Positions 53,896-64,000 of a DNA stretch of 64,000 bases are shown here, in pieces; position 1 is the stretch's first letter; each line of letters starts with the position of its first letter. The position numbers and the translations under genes are program-made. Below the pieces are notes generated by a model that saw nothing but the letters and a program-made list of their open reading frames with translations, was not told the DNA's origin and did no database searches. This stretch comes from Pleodorina starrii (Eukaryota; Chlorophyta; Chlorophyceae; Chlamydomonadales; Volvocaceae), in assembly GCA_030267565.1 (NCBI GenBank), contig BRXU01000002.1, forward strand, positions 6,515,501-6,579,500, given 5' to 3'.

Positions 53896-56800
53896 ATGAA
53901 AGGGCATAGGCCCCTGCCGGCCGGGACGTCCTGCATTACTGAGGGCTGCGCGGGGAGTGCGGTGCAAAAGTTCCGCAGGAACCAGCCCGTATGCCCCAAA
54001 TGCTACGTGGCTGCTTTCGAGGCCTTCAAGGAGAAGTTGGACCTGCGCTGCCTGGAACTCGTCCAGCCTCGCGCCGATGGAGAGCCGTGTCACATCCGCT
54101 GCACGTTCTGCAAAACGACTCTGGCTGCAAATGTCCGACCGGATGAGCTAAAGGTCCACAAGCACACGCAGCCTTCTGCGGCGGCCCTAGGGCCAGGCCC
54201 GGCGGAACCAACCGGTAGGTGGCTGGGTAAATCCGCGTGGCTGGGGCGGGGAGCTCGCTGCTGTGTCGCTGAAGTCTATTGCCCGTCCGCGCGCGATGAC
54301 ACTGTACAGCCAATCAATCAATTGACGTTCATAGAACGTACGGCCGCTCACGCACGCCGCATTCCCCGTTTCGTTTCCCCCGCCGCCCAGCGTTACTGTC
54401 TTCCGCTCACGTTTGAAGTGTGCCCCGTCTTTCTTTTTCCCACCTCCGATGTATATTTGTGTCCCGTCCAGGCCAGCAGCGCCCCACGTTTCTGCAGTGC
54501 ATGCTGGCACACGGCCCCAGCCCAGCAGACCTTCCCTGGCTGAACGCCCCCTCCTCCCAGAGAATCCACACTGCGCTGCTGCGGGGCCTTCCGCTCCTGC
54601 TGACCAGCTTGACGGTAGGTACGACTTCACATAGAGTGACTTGCTTGTTCATTCGTTCGTCGTACATGCGCGAAGTAGTGTTTGCTGATTTGCAAGACGC
54701 CCTTCATGTCCATGTGCATCTGAATACCCTGGATAAATTATTCTCCAGGGAGGGTCAGCTGTTATATAAAGGGAAGGCAAGCTAGCACGCCCATCCAGTC
54801 ACCAATGTATGTTGATACCCCTTGTCCCCTGACCTATATATGCGACCGGGTCCACTTTGTCCGCCGCGCGTGCCTTCATTCGTCTGCCCGCCCCTGCCTG
54901 TATGTTGCACGGTGCCCTACCTGCCCCAACGATCCGGCTTCGGATGGCTGGGCTTCCCCTCGGCTACAGCTGGTGGCACGGCGTGCATCCGAGCAGCCGC
55001 AGTCTCGGGCGCCGATGTTGCCGGAGCACCACCACCCGACCTTTATGGTAGCGTTGAAGAAGTGGGAGAGACTGACTAACGCTGACGCCAGTGGCTACAT
55101 GATTCGGTCGTCCAGGGAATTTAAAGTGCTGCCGGCGGTGAGCACGAATGAACACATCTGCAGCCAACGTGCATGAAAACAGTACAAATACACGGCATTT
55201 TTATGTATGCTGTGTGACCGGGTCTGTAAGAGGCAGGTATTTGCGAAGTCAGGAGTACCCCGTGCGCTACAGTGAAGCTTCTGGAACTCGAAAGCCCTTC
55301 CCCGCCGCCCCCGCCTCACCAAATGTGCTGCTGCTGTTCAGAGGGATGACACGGACGGCCTCTTCGACGTCCACCTGACGGACCTGGGCGAAGGAAAGGT
55401 CCTTCTGCGCATCCCCACGCGGATCCAGGAACGCGTGTACAAGGTGTATGGTGTGGGCGAGAACGCAGCCGCGGTGCTCCAAGCCGACGTAAGTCAAGGG
55501 CTGGAAGGGCATACATCCATCGCCCTTGGCGAAACTTAAGCTGGCTTATGCCGTGCTTGCTGCATCCGCCAAAGTCAGTGCGTGTCCATTTGCGTGTTCG
55601 ACCATCGTTTTACTCTCCCTTCTTCCGTGGCGCCACATTCAGTCGTCCATTCCGTCCGCCCCGCGCCTTGCACGCACGGCAACGATCTTACTTGTCGCAT
55701 CGCTCGGCAGGGCTCCGTCAAGCCGTGGCCGGTGGAGTACTTCTACATGCTGGATGGCTTCACGCACGCCATCGCAGACTTTGAGCAGGCCTCCTGGAGG
55801 GCCGAGCAGCTGCTGGACTACCGCAACGCCGAACCGGACCTCGAGGTGCCGGTAGCCGGTATCCGCGGCAGCCACCAGCTGGAGCAATGGCTGGACCTCA
55901 CCCCGCAGGATCCCGAACAGCTCAGGTGCGTGCGGCACATGTCCCATAATATATAAGGTGGCTGCGTGTGCTGGATGGAATGTGCATAATATCGTAGCGC
56001 CATACGTATCCCGGCGGGCGGGCGGCCAGTGTGCCTGCGTGTGTTCCCATGCCAGTCCCTATCATATATTCCCTCATTGTGGCTGCCTCGCCACCACACA
56101 CCACTTAAGAGACGTCTCTGGACGTAGAGGTACGTATTAAAAGCGGGCGCCGGATCGTGGAAACGATGTTAGGGTTTTATTCTGCACTGATCAACCTGCG
56201 GTGGCTGGAGACGATTAATACGACATGGACGAGAACGCTGGCGGGGTATGTAGTTGGCCACGCACTGCTTCATTTACTTATGCATTTGTAGGCCGTGTAA
56301 GGATTGGACTTCTAACTTTCTGTTGTCTGATTTTCCGTGCGTGCAGGTTCGCGGACAAGGTCAGGGAGCTGTCGCAGCATTTGGAAGCGCTGGTAGGTGG
56401 GTGCTAAATGTCTGGTTCCGGTCCCCCTGACTCGTGACCCATACATACCTTTGCCGGGGCGACTAAACCGAGGGCGGGCCTCATGGCGTGTACATGATGT
56501 TAGCTTGCTTCCAGTTGATGTATGTTGGGGGAAAACCTCCAAGCCGAAACATGCTGATAAATAAAAGTGTCGGGCAAAACGTTGGCTTGCTAGCCGCCCA
56601 CGAAATTCCATATCAAGACAACAGAACCCGGAAGTACAGTAGTATAACATGTGCGCTTACGCGTTTTGACCCAATTTGCATTGAACATATGATCTACATG
56701 CTAAATCAAGAGCGACTTGGGAAAATGAGGCGCCTATTAAGAAAGGGCGGAAAGAGGGAGGGGAGAACGCAGGGGGAGAGGCAACCCTAAATTGAGGGTC

Positions 56801-58499
56801 GATATGGGGAAGGTTCGCCTACTGGCAGTTAATGTTAACGGTTAAACACGCGCGGTTATGGACTGGAGCGGTGGGCTCCCGATTCGTTGGGAGCCGTGGT
56901 ATCTTTGTTGCACCATGGACGACGGTGACGGTCGGTTGCTTGTGCCGTTTGAGTCATGTGTGCAGTGCGGGGGTATTGGTGCAGTGGTGCATGTGACTGC
57001 AGTCGGCTCCGCCCGTGCGCGGCTGCGACATGCCTGGATCGGCTCGCCCGTCATGTTACATCCCGCCGGCCATGCGACGAGCAGCTGTCAACGCGCGTTC
57101 GGGCTCCGCAAGAAGCCCAAAAACCCTATATACCTTCATACGTATGGCGCGGTCGTTAAATCCGTTCACAGCCCCGACAGGTAGAAATTCGCAAAACCCT
57201 GAAGGCCCCAGTCTTCCGGGCCCGCCCCCATGCCCGCGTGGCCCGCTGCTGCTACAGCTCTACCCCACCATACACCATCTGTCGGTGTCTATTGCCTGTA
57301 GCTGCTGGCTGGCTTAGTTCGCTCGTGGGCGGAGGCCGGGCAGAACCGTTTGCTCACTGCAAACGGCGCATGTGCGTGCCCAACCGTCCGTTCCTGTGCA
57401 GAGGAATCCAGAGCGCCGCCGGGAGGCTGAGGTGAAGGCGCGCGCGTCCTTCTCCAGTGAAACCTCCAGCGGGCCATCAGGCGCCGGCGCAAGAGCAGCC
57501 GCGGGGGAAAGCGGCAGCAGTACTGCGGCGGCAGGACCCCAGCCGTCCTCGCTCGGGGCAGGGCCTTGGCCATTGGGGCTTACGCTTGGGGCAGGGACGC
57601 CGCCAACGGCGCTTTGGCCCGGGCACCGAGCATGGGCGCTTGAGGCAGGGATCCCAACACTGGCGATGGGGGCAGCAGCCGCACTAACGGCGCTTTGGCC
57701 CGGGCACGAATCATTGGCGCTTGAGGCAGGGCTCCCGACATTTGCGATGGGGCCAGGGGTCCCACCAGCAGCGATTTGGCCCGGGCACCAGCCATTGGCG
57801 CTGACAGCAGGGCTTCCGACACTGGCGATGGGGGTTGGGACTGGGCCAACGGCACTTCGGCCAGAGCACCGCTTATCGGCCCCGGAGGCAGGGCTCCCAA
57901 CTGCGGCGATGAGGGCTGTGCTGCGCGCGGGGCTCCTCGCGTTGGCGCCAGATGCAGAGCGAAGACCGCGGGCACCCGGGACCGGTATCCAGCCGTTGCT
58001 GCCGGGCGCCGGGATCGACCCGCTGGCTCTGGGGGCAGCAAGGCTCTGGCCTTTCCCCACAGGTCCAGAGCTGCTGCCAACGGCGGTGGAAGCAGTGGCA
58101 ACGTCAACATTTGCGGCCGCCCGTCATGTCGCCCAAGAAGAGCTCCGACCAATGCTCCGGGAGTATGATGTGGTTTCACCAGAGCCGCTCTCGGCCGCGT
58201 ACCGTGTACCGGTGCTGGCATCACCGGTGCCCTCAACCGGCTGCAATCCGGCCGTGGGGCTAGCGGGGCCACCCGTGGGCAACGCCCTGTTGGGTGCTGC
58301 CCCGATCGGCGGTGTCGTGGGGGCTGCAGCCTGGGGCGCCCCCCCACCCGCCTCTTCCGCGTTGCCACCCGCATGGACGGTGGATTCGGATGAGGGCGTG
58401 GATGAGGACGAGGAGTTGGCTGCACAGGGCCTGCTCGACCTATCCGGCGGGGTCGTGGCGGCTCCACGCAAAGGGCGACCGCGCGGGAAGCGAAATTAG
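53896..58499 (+). CDS. unknown multi-exon protein with N-terminal Cys/His clusters and repetitive C-terminal tail
   Basis: Seven exons: 53896-54214, 54472-54614, 54970-55137, 55342-55488, 55711-55925, 56347-56392, 57402-58499. All have GT-AG borders and matching phases and total 2136 nt (711 residues). Residues about 10-105 contain CITEGC, PVCPKCY and CTFCK...HKH, which look like metal-binding pairs of a BED- or C2H2-like type. Residues 110-340 are a compact mixed region (FMVALKKWERL, VLLRIPTRIQERVYKVYGVG, VEYFYMLDGFTHAIADFEQA). From about 345 the protein becomes Ala/Gly/Pro-rich with 4-5 units of about 27 residues sharing ALWPGH and AGLPTLAMG, then an acidic DEGVDEDEE and a basic end GRPRGKRN. 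The ATG at 53896 is the first Met; a CAG acceptor just upstream leaves open an earlier exon. No function is assigned. Confidence 0.7.
57545..57915 (+). repeat. 81-bp coding repeats in the last exon
   Basis: Imperfect units encoding about 27 residues with the core TALWPGH...LALEAGLPTLAMG, repeated four to five times. In-frame, so repeat number can vary without breaking the protein. Confidence 0.7.
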
Positions 58500-58827
58500 G
58501 TGCTGCACACCCGCAGTCGGCCGGCAGGGCAGGGCAGGGCCGGTAATGCTGAGCTGTTGCCGCCCGATGGATGTTTGTGGACGTTGAACTGTGCGTGAGG
58601 AATCGGAAAACGAACTTGTGCAGATAGTGTATGACAATAATATCGCGCTGTGCTGCTGCGCAGCTTAATGGAATATATATGCACACTTTTTGACGGAGAG
58701 CGCGACGGAGAGAGGCGCGAGTGTCGACCGTCTGTTGTCGCACAGCAGGGGTTTGCGGCGGGTTGCAAAAGCCGGCAGTTGGTTAGCGGCTGGCTGGTGG
58801 ACGTACCCCTTTGTCCGCAGCTGCATG

Positions 58828-58832
58828 TGTAA
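58828..58832 (+). terminator. TGTAA polyadenylation signal
   Basis: TGTAA 329 nt after the stop at 58499. This is the standard poly(A) signal of volvocine nuclear genes and agrees with the gene's plus-strand orientation. Confidence 0.55.
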
Positions 58833-60360
58833 GCAGATAACTAAGATATAACCGCAGAAACAGGGGATGGGTATGCCCGCCTGTATTGATAGCACAATCA
58901 CTTTCGTTTTCGTTTCCTCCGTCGATGATTGGGGCCACACCTGTCGCATGAGGACAAGTTTCCTCCCGCGGAAGAGCCGCACGCAGGCTCAGGTGTGTCG
59001 TTTAAACGTTTGCGCAACACGTCTGAACGTATCGTTATGCAAGAGGCCGGCAGGCGATGTGTGAAGCCTTGTTGCACGGTAGCTGCTAATTTTGAGCCGC
59101 CTTAGACCCTTTCTAGTGGGCGTTGAGTTTTGTGTTATGTTGGGGAGATCTGACCAGGTTTGTTTGGACGCACAGGCCAGTACGTACATGCAATTAGGCC
59201 TGAAGCGCAGATGTGGCGTGCTGCACGGATTTTCAACCGTTTCCTGATCGACGGATGCGTATGCCGCAGCAGCCGTCAGCTGGGGCAGATGCGGGAGCAG
59301 CATTCGCACGTGGGTAATTATAGTGTTCGCTGGCGTGACGTGCAGCGGTCTGTTGGGGAATACCGTACGCGTCCTGATTGATCGACGGCCGTTTTAAGTT
59401 ATTGTTTTTGCTTTTGACATAAGGCGAAAGCTGTTTGCATCGGCATAGAACGTTTCTGAGCCCTTACGTACGGCACCAATGTGTACGGTACATATCACGG
59501 CGCAGCGGCGTGGACGGGCGTGCTGCGACCGACCCATGCGGCCAAGTAACCAAACCCCATGGATTGTGCGGCGGCCTGGTTACGTTGTTATCGGCCTGGT
59601 ACCTGATAGAACAGCCACCAGGTGCTTGGCACCTGGCGCGTCAAGCGTCATTTCCAAGCTGCCAACGGATGTGCCAACGAAACCTAAAACGTTGTGACTT
59701 TAAGCCAGTGGTGTGCGATGTCCCCTTCAATCGATGTGCACCACGTACGAAACGGAGGCGCCGGGGCCGAACGCCGAAGCGGCCTAACGACACGAATAAG
59801 GAGAGATAAAGCCGTCATGCGCTTTGACGTCCCGCATGCCCGCGCCATGTTGTCCCGCCGCACGGCCGCCCTTCTGATGAGCGTGTGTCCGAATGGACCT
59901 GCCGGCATCAATGTGGGCCACAGTAACGCACTCCGATCTCGCATGTATGACGCACATTCTGCTATACGGTATATGCCCCTGCCCAGCGCCCTTGCCTACA
60001 TGTTACCGTAGTCGCGGCTTTCTCACTCTTCGTTCGGCTGGCCCTGTTAATGCTGTCTGTGTTTCTGGCTCCGGACCTACCTGCAGCTCACTACTTCCGC
60101 AAACACTGGGGCTCCAGCCCTGGGCGGCGGCGCCGACAGGGCCCCGGCCTTCGTTCTCTGGCAGGGTTCAAGTTCTGAGCGGAGGCAGAACTGTGGCCTC
60201 TCTACATGGGGGCGGGCCGCGGACTTTGGTGCGTGCATGTTTGAGTCATATCCATTCCGGCTCCGCCGGCGCGCGTACCGGGGCCACAGCCAGAGCTCTC
60301 TGGCCAGCAACTAAGGCCCCCAACACCGCAGCAAAGCCAGAGACTCCGGAGAACCCAAAC
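58833..60360. other. intergenic stretch
   Basis: No supportable gene; frames such as 59893-60366 are GC-rich and without a domain. Confidence 0.45.
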
Positions 60361-60622
60361 GCCTAAGCCGCTGTGCGGCATCCCATCCCTCCGCCGAAGC
60401 CCGATCGTCGAGGCTCCGGAGAAACCACCCGCCTAAGCCGCTGTGCGGCACCCCATCCCTCCGCCGAAGCCCGTTCGTCGAGACTCCGGAGAAACCAACC
60501 GCCTAAGCCGCTGTGCGGCACCCCATCCCTCCGCCGAAGCCCGTTCGTCGAGACTCCGGAGAAACCAACCGCCTAAGTCGTCCTACGGCACCCCATGTCT
60601 CCGCCAAAGACATGGGGTGCCG
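60361..60622 (+). repeat. 70-bp tandem repeats ending in a perfect hairpin
   Basis: Units start at 60361, 60431, 60501 and a partial at 60571 (GCCTAAGCCGCTGTGCGGCA...). The partial unit runs into a 15-bp perfect stem: CGGCACCCCATGTCT at 60586-60600 against AGACATGGGGTGCCG at 60608-60622, with a 7-nt loop. The repeats translate in one frame as MRHPIPPPKPVRRDSGETN-like units, probably by chance. Confidence 0.85.
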
Positions 60623-60812
60623 TCTCCGGAGAAACCAGTCCCTCGAGGCGCATCGCTGCAGTCCGCTCACGCCACGGCCCCCCTCATCACGCGGTGGGCC
60701 TCAAAGAGTCATGCGTCCTGCGCTGCCCATCGTGACAGACCGTCCTTGCGCCGAGCCCCTGTTGCGTTGGCCCCATGGAGTCATGCCTCCCCCCTTGCTC
60801 CTAACTACTCAG

Positions 60813-61964
60813 TCACATCACCAGCAGGCGCTTGGCGGCCGCGAGGCCAACCTGCTCCGCCGATCCCCCATCCCACTCGAGGGAGAAGTAGTGCGGCCGC
60901 GCCAGGGCCCCACGGTAACGCAACGTGCCCCATACAACAACCCGCAGGCGCTGCCCAGCCTGACCCGTGTTGACAACACGCTTGACCCGCTTGCCGTCGA
61001 GGGCCGCGGCCTCGTTGTCCCGTCGCTTGGTGGCGGCGTTGGGAAAGAGGACAGCCGCAGCCTCCGGCAGAGCCATTTCTGGCCCTGCCGGTGCGTCGCG
61101 ACGGAGCTTGACGCACTCGGGGCAGACCCACTGGCCGGCCGGCACGCCGCTGATTGGTGGGGACAGACACTGCAGGTGCCAGCCGGTCCCGCACGCATCG
61201 CATAGCAGCATGCGCGCCTCGTCGTGTGGCGATCCGCCGCAGACCTCGCAGGCGAGGTCCGCGGGTGGCCGCTGCAGCCGAGGGTCGACGATTGGATCAA
61301 GGTTGGCCAGGTGGCAGGGCACCAGCTGCTCGATCCGCCTGCTAATGCGCGACGCATCCCTACCGATCAGAACCGCAACCCCCATGGGCCCCACCCGCTC
61401 TACCCGCAGCACCTCCTCGTAAACCGGCATCTGCAGCGTGCTGTGCACCGCCGAGCGCCTGACGTACACGTAGTCGCCAGGGGCAAACTCGATGGTGGGC
61501 GGCTGGTACTTGCCCGACGGCACAGGCGCGTATGTAGCGCCGGCTGTCCTTCCACCGCGTAGCCTTCCGCCGACTCCGTCTCCGCAAAGCCCAGAGGCGC
61601 CGCCATGCGCTCCCGCACGGCAGGCGGTACGACCGGCGGCACGCCGAACATGAGCTCGTGTGGCGAGTACCGGGTGGACGCCTGAGGCAAGCAGCGGTAG
61701 GCGAGCGCCAGCCGAGGCAGGTGTAGGTCCCAGGCGTCCATCCGTGCGCCCCGTCTCGTTGCAGTGCTTTCGCAGCGCCGCCTTAAGCACCTGCACCAGT
61801 CTTTCGGCCGCACCGTCGGCCTGTGGCTGACCGGCGGAGGTGAGGCGGTGATCGACGAAGCACTGCTGCAGCAACTGCTGAAACGGCCCTTGGAATTCGC
61901 CGCTGCGGTCCGTCAGAACTTCGGCTGGAGCTGAGAAGCGAGCGATGAGCTCCAAGGCCTCCAA
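60813..61964 (-). pseudogene. integrase core end and PHD finger
   Basis: Integrase second and third acidic positions: VLTDRSGEFQGPFQQLL and TSAGQPQADGAAERLVQVL. A frameshifted stretch follows, whose correct reading (LALAYRCLPQASTRYSPHEL, MFGVPPVVPPAV) lies in another frame at 61400-61813. In this frame again, FAPGDYVYVRRSAVHSTLQM and a VERVGPMGVAVLIG region precede a C4HC3 PHD finger: CEVCGG, LLCDACGTGWHLQCLSPP and WVCPEC, about residues 238-285. A basic segment with YFSLEWDGG follows to the stop. PHD fingers bind histone tails, so this tail could steer integration to chromatin; that is inference. Confidence 0.8.
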
Positions 61965-62512
61965 CCGACCGCGGGACGTCTCCTCGCGTCCTCGGGCTGC
62001 TTGCTGCGTAGCGGAAAGAATTCGCCGTGTTTTGTGAAGGGTTCAACGCAAACCATAACGTAGGTGTAGCCGAGCGGCGCGGTTGGGGGCAGGGGTCCCG
62101 CCAGGTCAACACCCCAGCGGTAAAACATGCCCTTGATCGCCAGCGGCTGCAGCTGCACCGGGCGCACGACGCCGCCGCTGTTGGTAATGTCGCACAACTT
62201 ACAGCCGCGCACGACCTCCTGGACGGTTTTGCGCATCCGGTACCACCAGTAGCCCAGCTGCACCAGCGCCAAGGTCAGCCGTATGCCCAGGTGAGCCACC
62301 GCGTGGACTTGCCTCACGATGGCCTCCCGAGCTTCAGGCGGCGGGCAGACCCGCGTCGTGCCGTCGCGCATCGCGCGCAGCAGCTGGTCCCCCGTCCACC
62401 GGTACAGCGCGGCCCGTCGTAGCACGCGCCGCCCCGGCTGCCCGTTCTCCTCCTGTGCCGCCGGCGCCCCACGAAGGTGCGCCAGCGTGGACGCATCACC
62501 CCAGACGTCCAA
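61913..62512 (-). pseudogene. integrase N-terminal zinc domain and first core block
   Basis: DVWGDASTLAHLRG leads into RRAALYRWTGDQLLRAM, then the HHCC finger (HAVAHLGIRLTLALVQLGYW with CKLCD), then the first catalytic Asp in WGVDLAGPLPP and YVMVCVEPFTKHGEFFPLRS. The frame goes out of register near 61950-61990, where the core continues in 60813-61964. Confidence 0.78.
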
Positions 62513-62539
62513 GTCAAAGCCGTCCGCCAGGGCGCTCTC

Positions 62540-63480
62540 CTACGCCTCAGCGGCCGCCGCTGCACCGGCAGTGGCCATGACGACCGCCAGCCCAGGCGCC
62601 CGCTGCGAGAGCAGAGCGCAGGCCAGCGGAGTGAGCAGGTCGTCCGCGTCCTCTGACGCCCCTGCCGCCAGTCCCGCCGCCAGCCCCGCGACCGCGTTCG
62701 CAGCAATAGGCGCCGGCAGCGTCAGCTCGTCTTCCCCCCCCCCCCCTGCGGTATGGCTGGTAGATGCCGCAAGATAGTGCAGCTCATTTGGCGTGATGAA
62801 GGCGCGGTACAGCGCCATGCAGAGGGAGAGGACGGTCTGGAAGACTGGCGGCGGGGACGATCGCTCCAGCAAAGAAAGATCCGGATGCAGAGCATGGTCC
62901 CGCGACGTCCGCAGCCCCGAGAAGTCGGCGGCGGCGACCTGGCAGGGAGTGCGGTTGGGCCCCGCGACCAACGTTGTGCCGGTGACCGTGGGCGGCGGTA
63001 GAGCCACCAAAGGCCGCCCGGGCACGTCCGAAGATGCGTACGGTGGGGCAGGGACGGTGCTCGCTGCCGCCGGGGCACGCCCCGGCGGCAGCAGCACTGC
63101 CAGATCGCGCCCGTCTGGCGGGTGCAACTGCCGTACACAGTGCTGCAGGTGCGCCGGGTGGGCGGTGTTGCTGTATACGCAGCTCAACCGGTGCACCGCC
63201 GCGCCGGTGGCCGCCGCGTCGAACGGGGAGGGCAGCCCCAAGGGCCACCCATCCGCGGGCGGCGGCCCGGCGTGGACCAGAGGGCCCTCCAAGAGGGAGG
63301 CCGGCGGCTGGAGTCGCCGCTCCCTGCGAAAGTGCTGCAAACCCCCTAAGAAACTCACTGTCTGCTCAGTGCTGTAAGTGCTGTTCCCCACCCAGCTGCC
63401 TACAACTACCCAGGTGCCCTCATCCCCCAGAACAATCTGCCCGGCTGCTGCTGCCGATGCCGCCCACTGCAGAAGCGCCG
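62540..63480 (-). pseudogene. unknown polyprotein segment between methyltransferase-like motif and integrase
   Basis: An open frame (starting upstream of the Met at 63391) with VLGDEGTWVVVGSW, TVSFLGGLQHFRRERR, LSCVYSNTAHPAHLQHCV and LYRAFITPNELHYLA, ending in the DLLTPLACALLSQRAPGLAV region before the integrase. I do not recognise a domain. Pro/Ala content is high. Confidence 0.4.
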
Positions 63481-63501
63481 CCGGCGTGCTGAACTCCGGT
63501 A

Positions 63502-63792
63502 CTACCGGATACTACCGGATCCTAAACCCCTGATCTGATCTGGTCTGATCTGGCCGGCGAAGTGAAGCGCCCAGATGGGCACTAGCCGGGCCACTGCGAG
63601 CCGCTCGTCGGCGTCGCAGGAGAGGTGCACGTAGCGCTGAATCCCGAAACCCGAACCCAGACACGCGAGGATGCCAGAATCCAGGGCCCCCGACAGCTCC
63701 AAAACTGAGATGCTGCTGCCCCCCAGAGCTGCCGGAAAGAAGTCATGCTTCGCCATTGCGGTGTAAGCTGTCGGCGATAATGCGCGTGGCAC
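63502..63792 (-). pseudogene. cytosine-methyltransferase-like motif I fragment
   Basis: The frame contains FFPAALGGSSISVLELSGAL and then GSGFGIQRYVHLSCDADERL AVARL. This matches the SAM-binding start of C5-cytosine methyltransferases: hydrophobic strand, small-residue loop, helix, strand ending in an acidic C/D-x-D. The catalytic PC loop and target-recognition region are not readable in the remainder, so it is a fragment with an internal deletion or frameshift. Confidence 0.5.
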
Positions 63793-64000
63793 CTAGCCGA
63801 GTTGGTGGGGAGGTGGTGGGGGGGGGGTGGGGGGGAGGTGGCGGTCTTGGCCCGCAGCCTGCGGCTGCTGCCACAAGTCAAGCGAGGCCGAAGAGACGCC
63901 AGACGCTGGCGAAGGGCGTGGGCCGATGTCAGCAGCTCCGCGAGCCTCCGCGGCGCGCAGGCCCTGCAGGGGACCCCGCAAAACCGCTCTAAAGTCCCTT
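63793..64000. other. Pro-rich/G-run sequence at the window edge
   Basis: Long G runs at 63816-63838. A short minus-strand Pro-rich frame (63793-63981) ends here and may belong to the retroelement. Confidence 0.35.

Larger units (their letters stand above)
60813..63792 (-). mobile_element. remnant of a gypsy-type retroelement with methyltransferase-like motif, integrase and PHD finger
   Basis: Minus-strand fragments in this order: methyltransferase-like motif (63792-63502), an unknown segment (63480-62540), integrase zinc and core (62512-61600), an SH3-like/linker region and a PHD finger (61550-60813). At least three frame breaks. RT and RNase H are not in the window; LTRs were not found. It probably continues past 64000. 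Confidence 0.7.

Noticed and set aside
60443..60640. Repetitive protein made of MRHPIPPPKP units
   Set aside because: The tandem DNA repeat explains it, and frames are open on several registers.

Overview
This window looks like nuclear DNA of a volvocine green alga, closer to Volvox or Gonium than to Chlamydomonas reinhardtii because the base composition looks only moderately GC-rich. The evidence is many phase-consistent GT-AG introns, a TGTAA poly(A) signal, a large hydroxyproline-rich wall/matrix-type gene, eukaryotic tRNA genes and a green-algal mix of retroelements (Dualen/RandI-type LINEs, split-direct-repeat tyrosine-recombinase elements, Ty3/gypsy elements with PHD and methyltransferase-like parts). 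Species assignment is inference.

Layout. 130-924: last two exons of an unidentified plus-strand gene. 3381-4101: five tRNA-Arg(UCG) genes in an exact 162-bp tandem array. 4998-26880: a transposon nest resolved by target-site duplications. A 5'-truncated LINE (LINE-A; 12-bp TSD) was hit by a Ty3/gypsy element (6134-26765; 5-bp TSD GATTC). The gypsy 3' LTR was entered by a tyrosine-recombinase element with A1-B1A2B2 split direct repeats (6198-11821; no TSD). Its 5' LTR was entered by an almost complete 8.8-kb Dualen/RandI-like LINE (LINE-B, 17753-26514; 13-bp TSD). The gypsy integrase is internally inverted. LINE-B carries a papain-fold-like ORF1 remnant, an APE endonuclease, RT, an unexpected PCIF1-like methyltransferase-like block, RNase H, a zinc knuckle and a restriction-like endonuclease.

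26893-30849: no supportable gene. 30850-40959: a secreted hydroxyproline-rich glycoprotein gene. It has a possible signal-peptide exon, five dispersed polyproline exons, nine tandemly duplicated ones (about 339-bp exon+intron units), then two homologous exons that each encode the same unfamiliar domain of about 215 residues. All exons after the signal exon are phase 1-1. 42290-42362: tRNA-Glu(UUC). 33888-34968 and 42869-43839: inverted copies of one repeat family. 44852-47232: a large inverted repeat with one arm split by a 246-bp hAT-type MITE; the other arm preserves the empty site. 47845-51118: a decayed second DIRS-like element, itself interrupted by a second copy of the MITE (8-bp TSD) and a tRNA-derived SINE-like insertion.

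51200-52501: last three exons of a small unknown gene. 53896-58499: a seven-exon gene for an unknown protein of about 711 residues with N-terminal Cys/His clusters and a repetitive Pro/Ala/Gly tail, followed by TGTAA. 60361-60622: 70-bp tandem repeats ending in a perfect hairpin. 60813-63792 (minus): remains of a gypsy-type retroelement whose integrase ends in a PHD finger and whose upstream part has a cytosine-methyltransferase-like motif.
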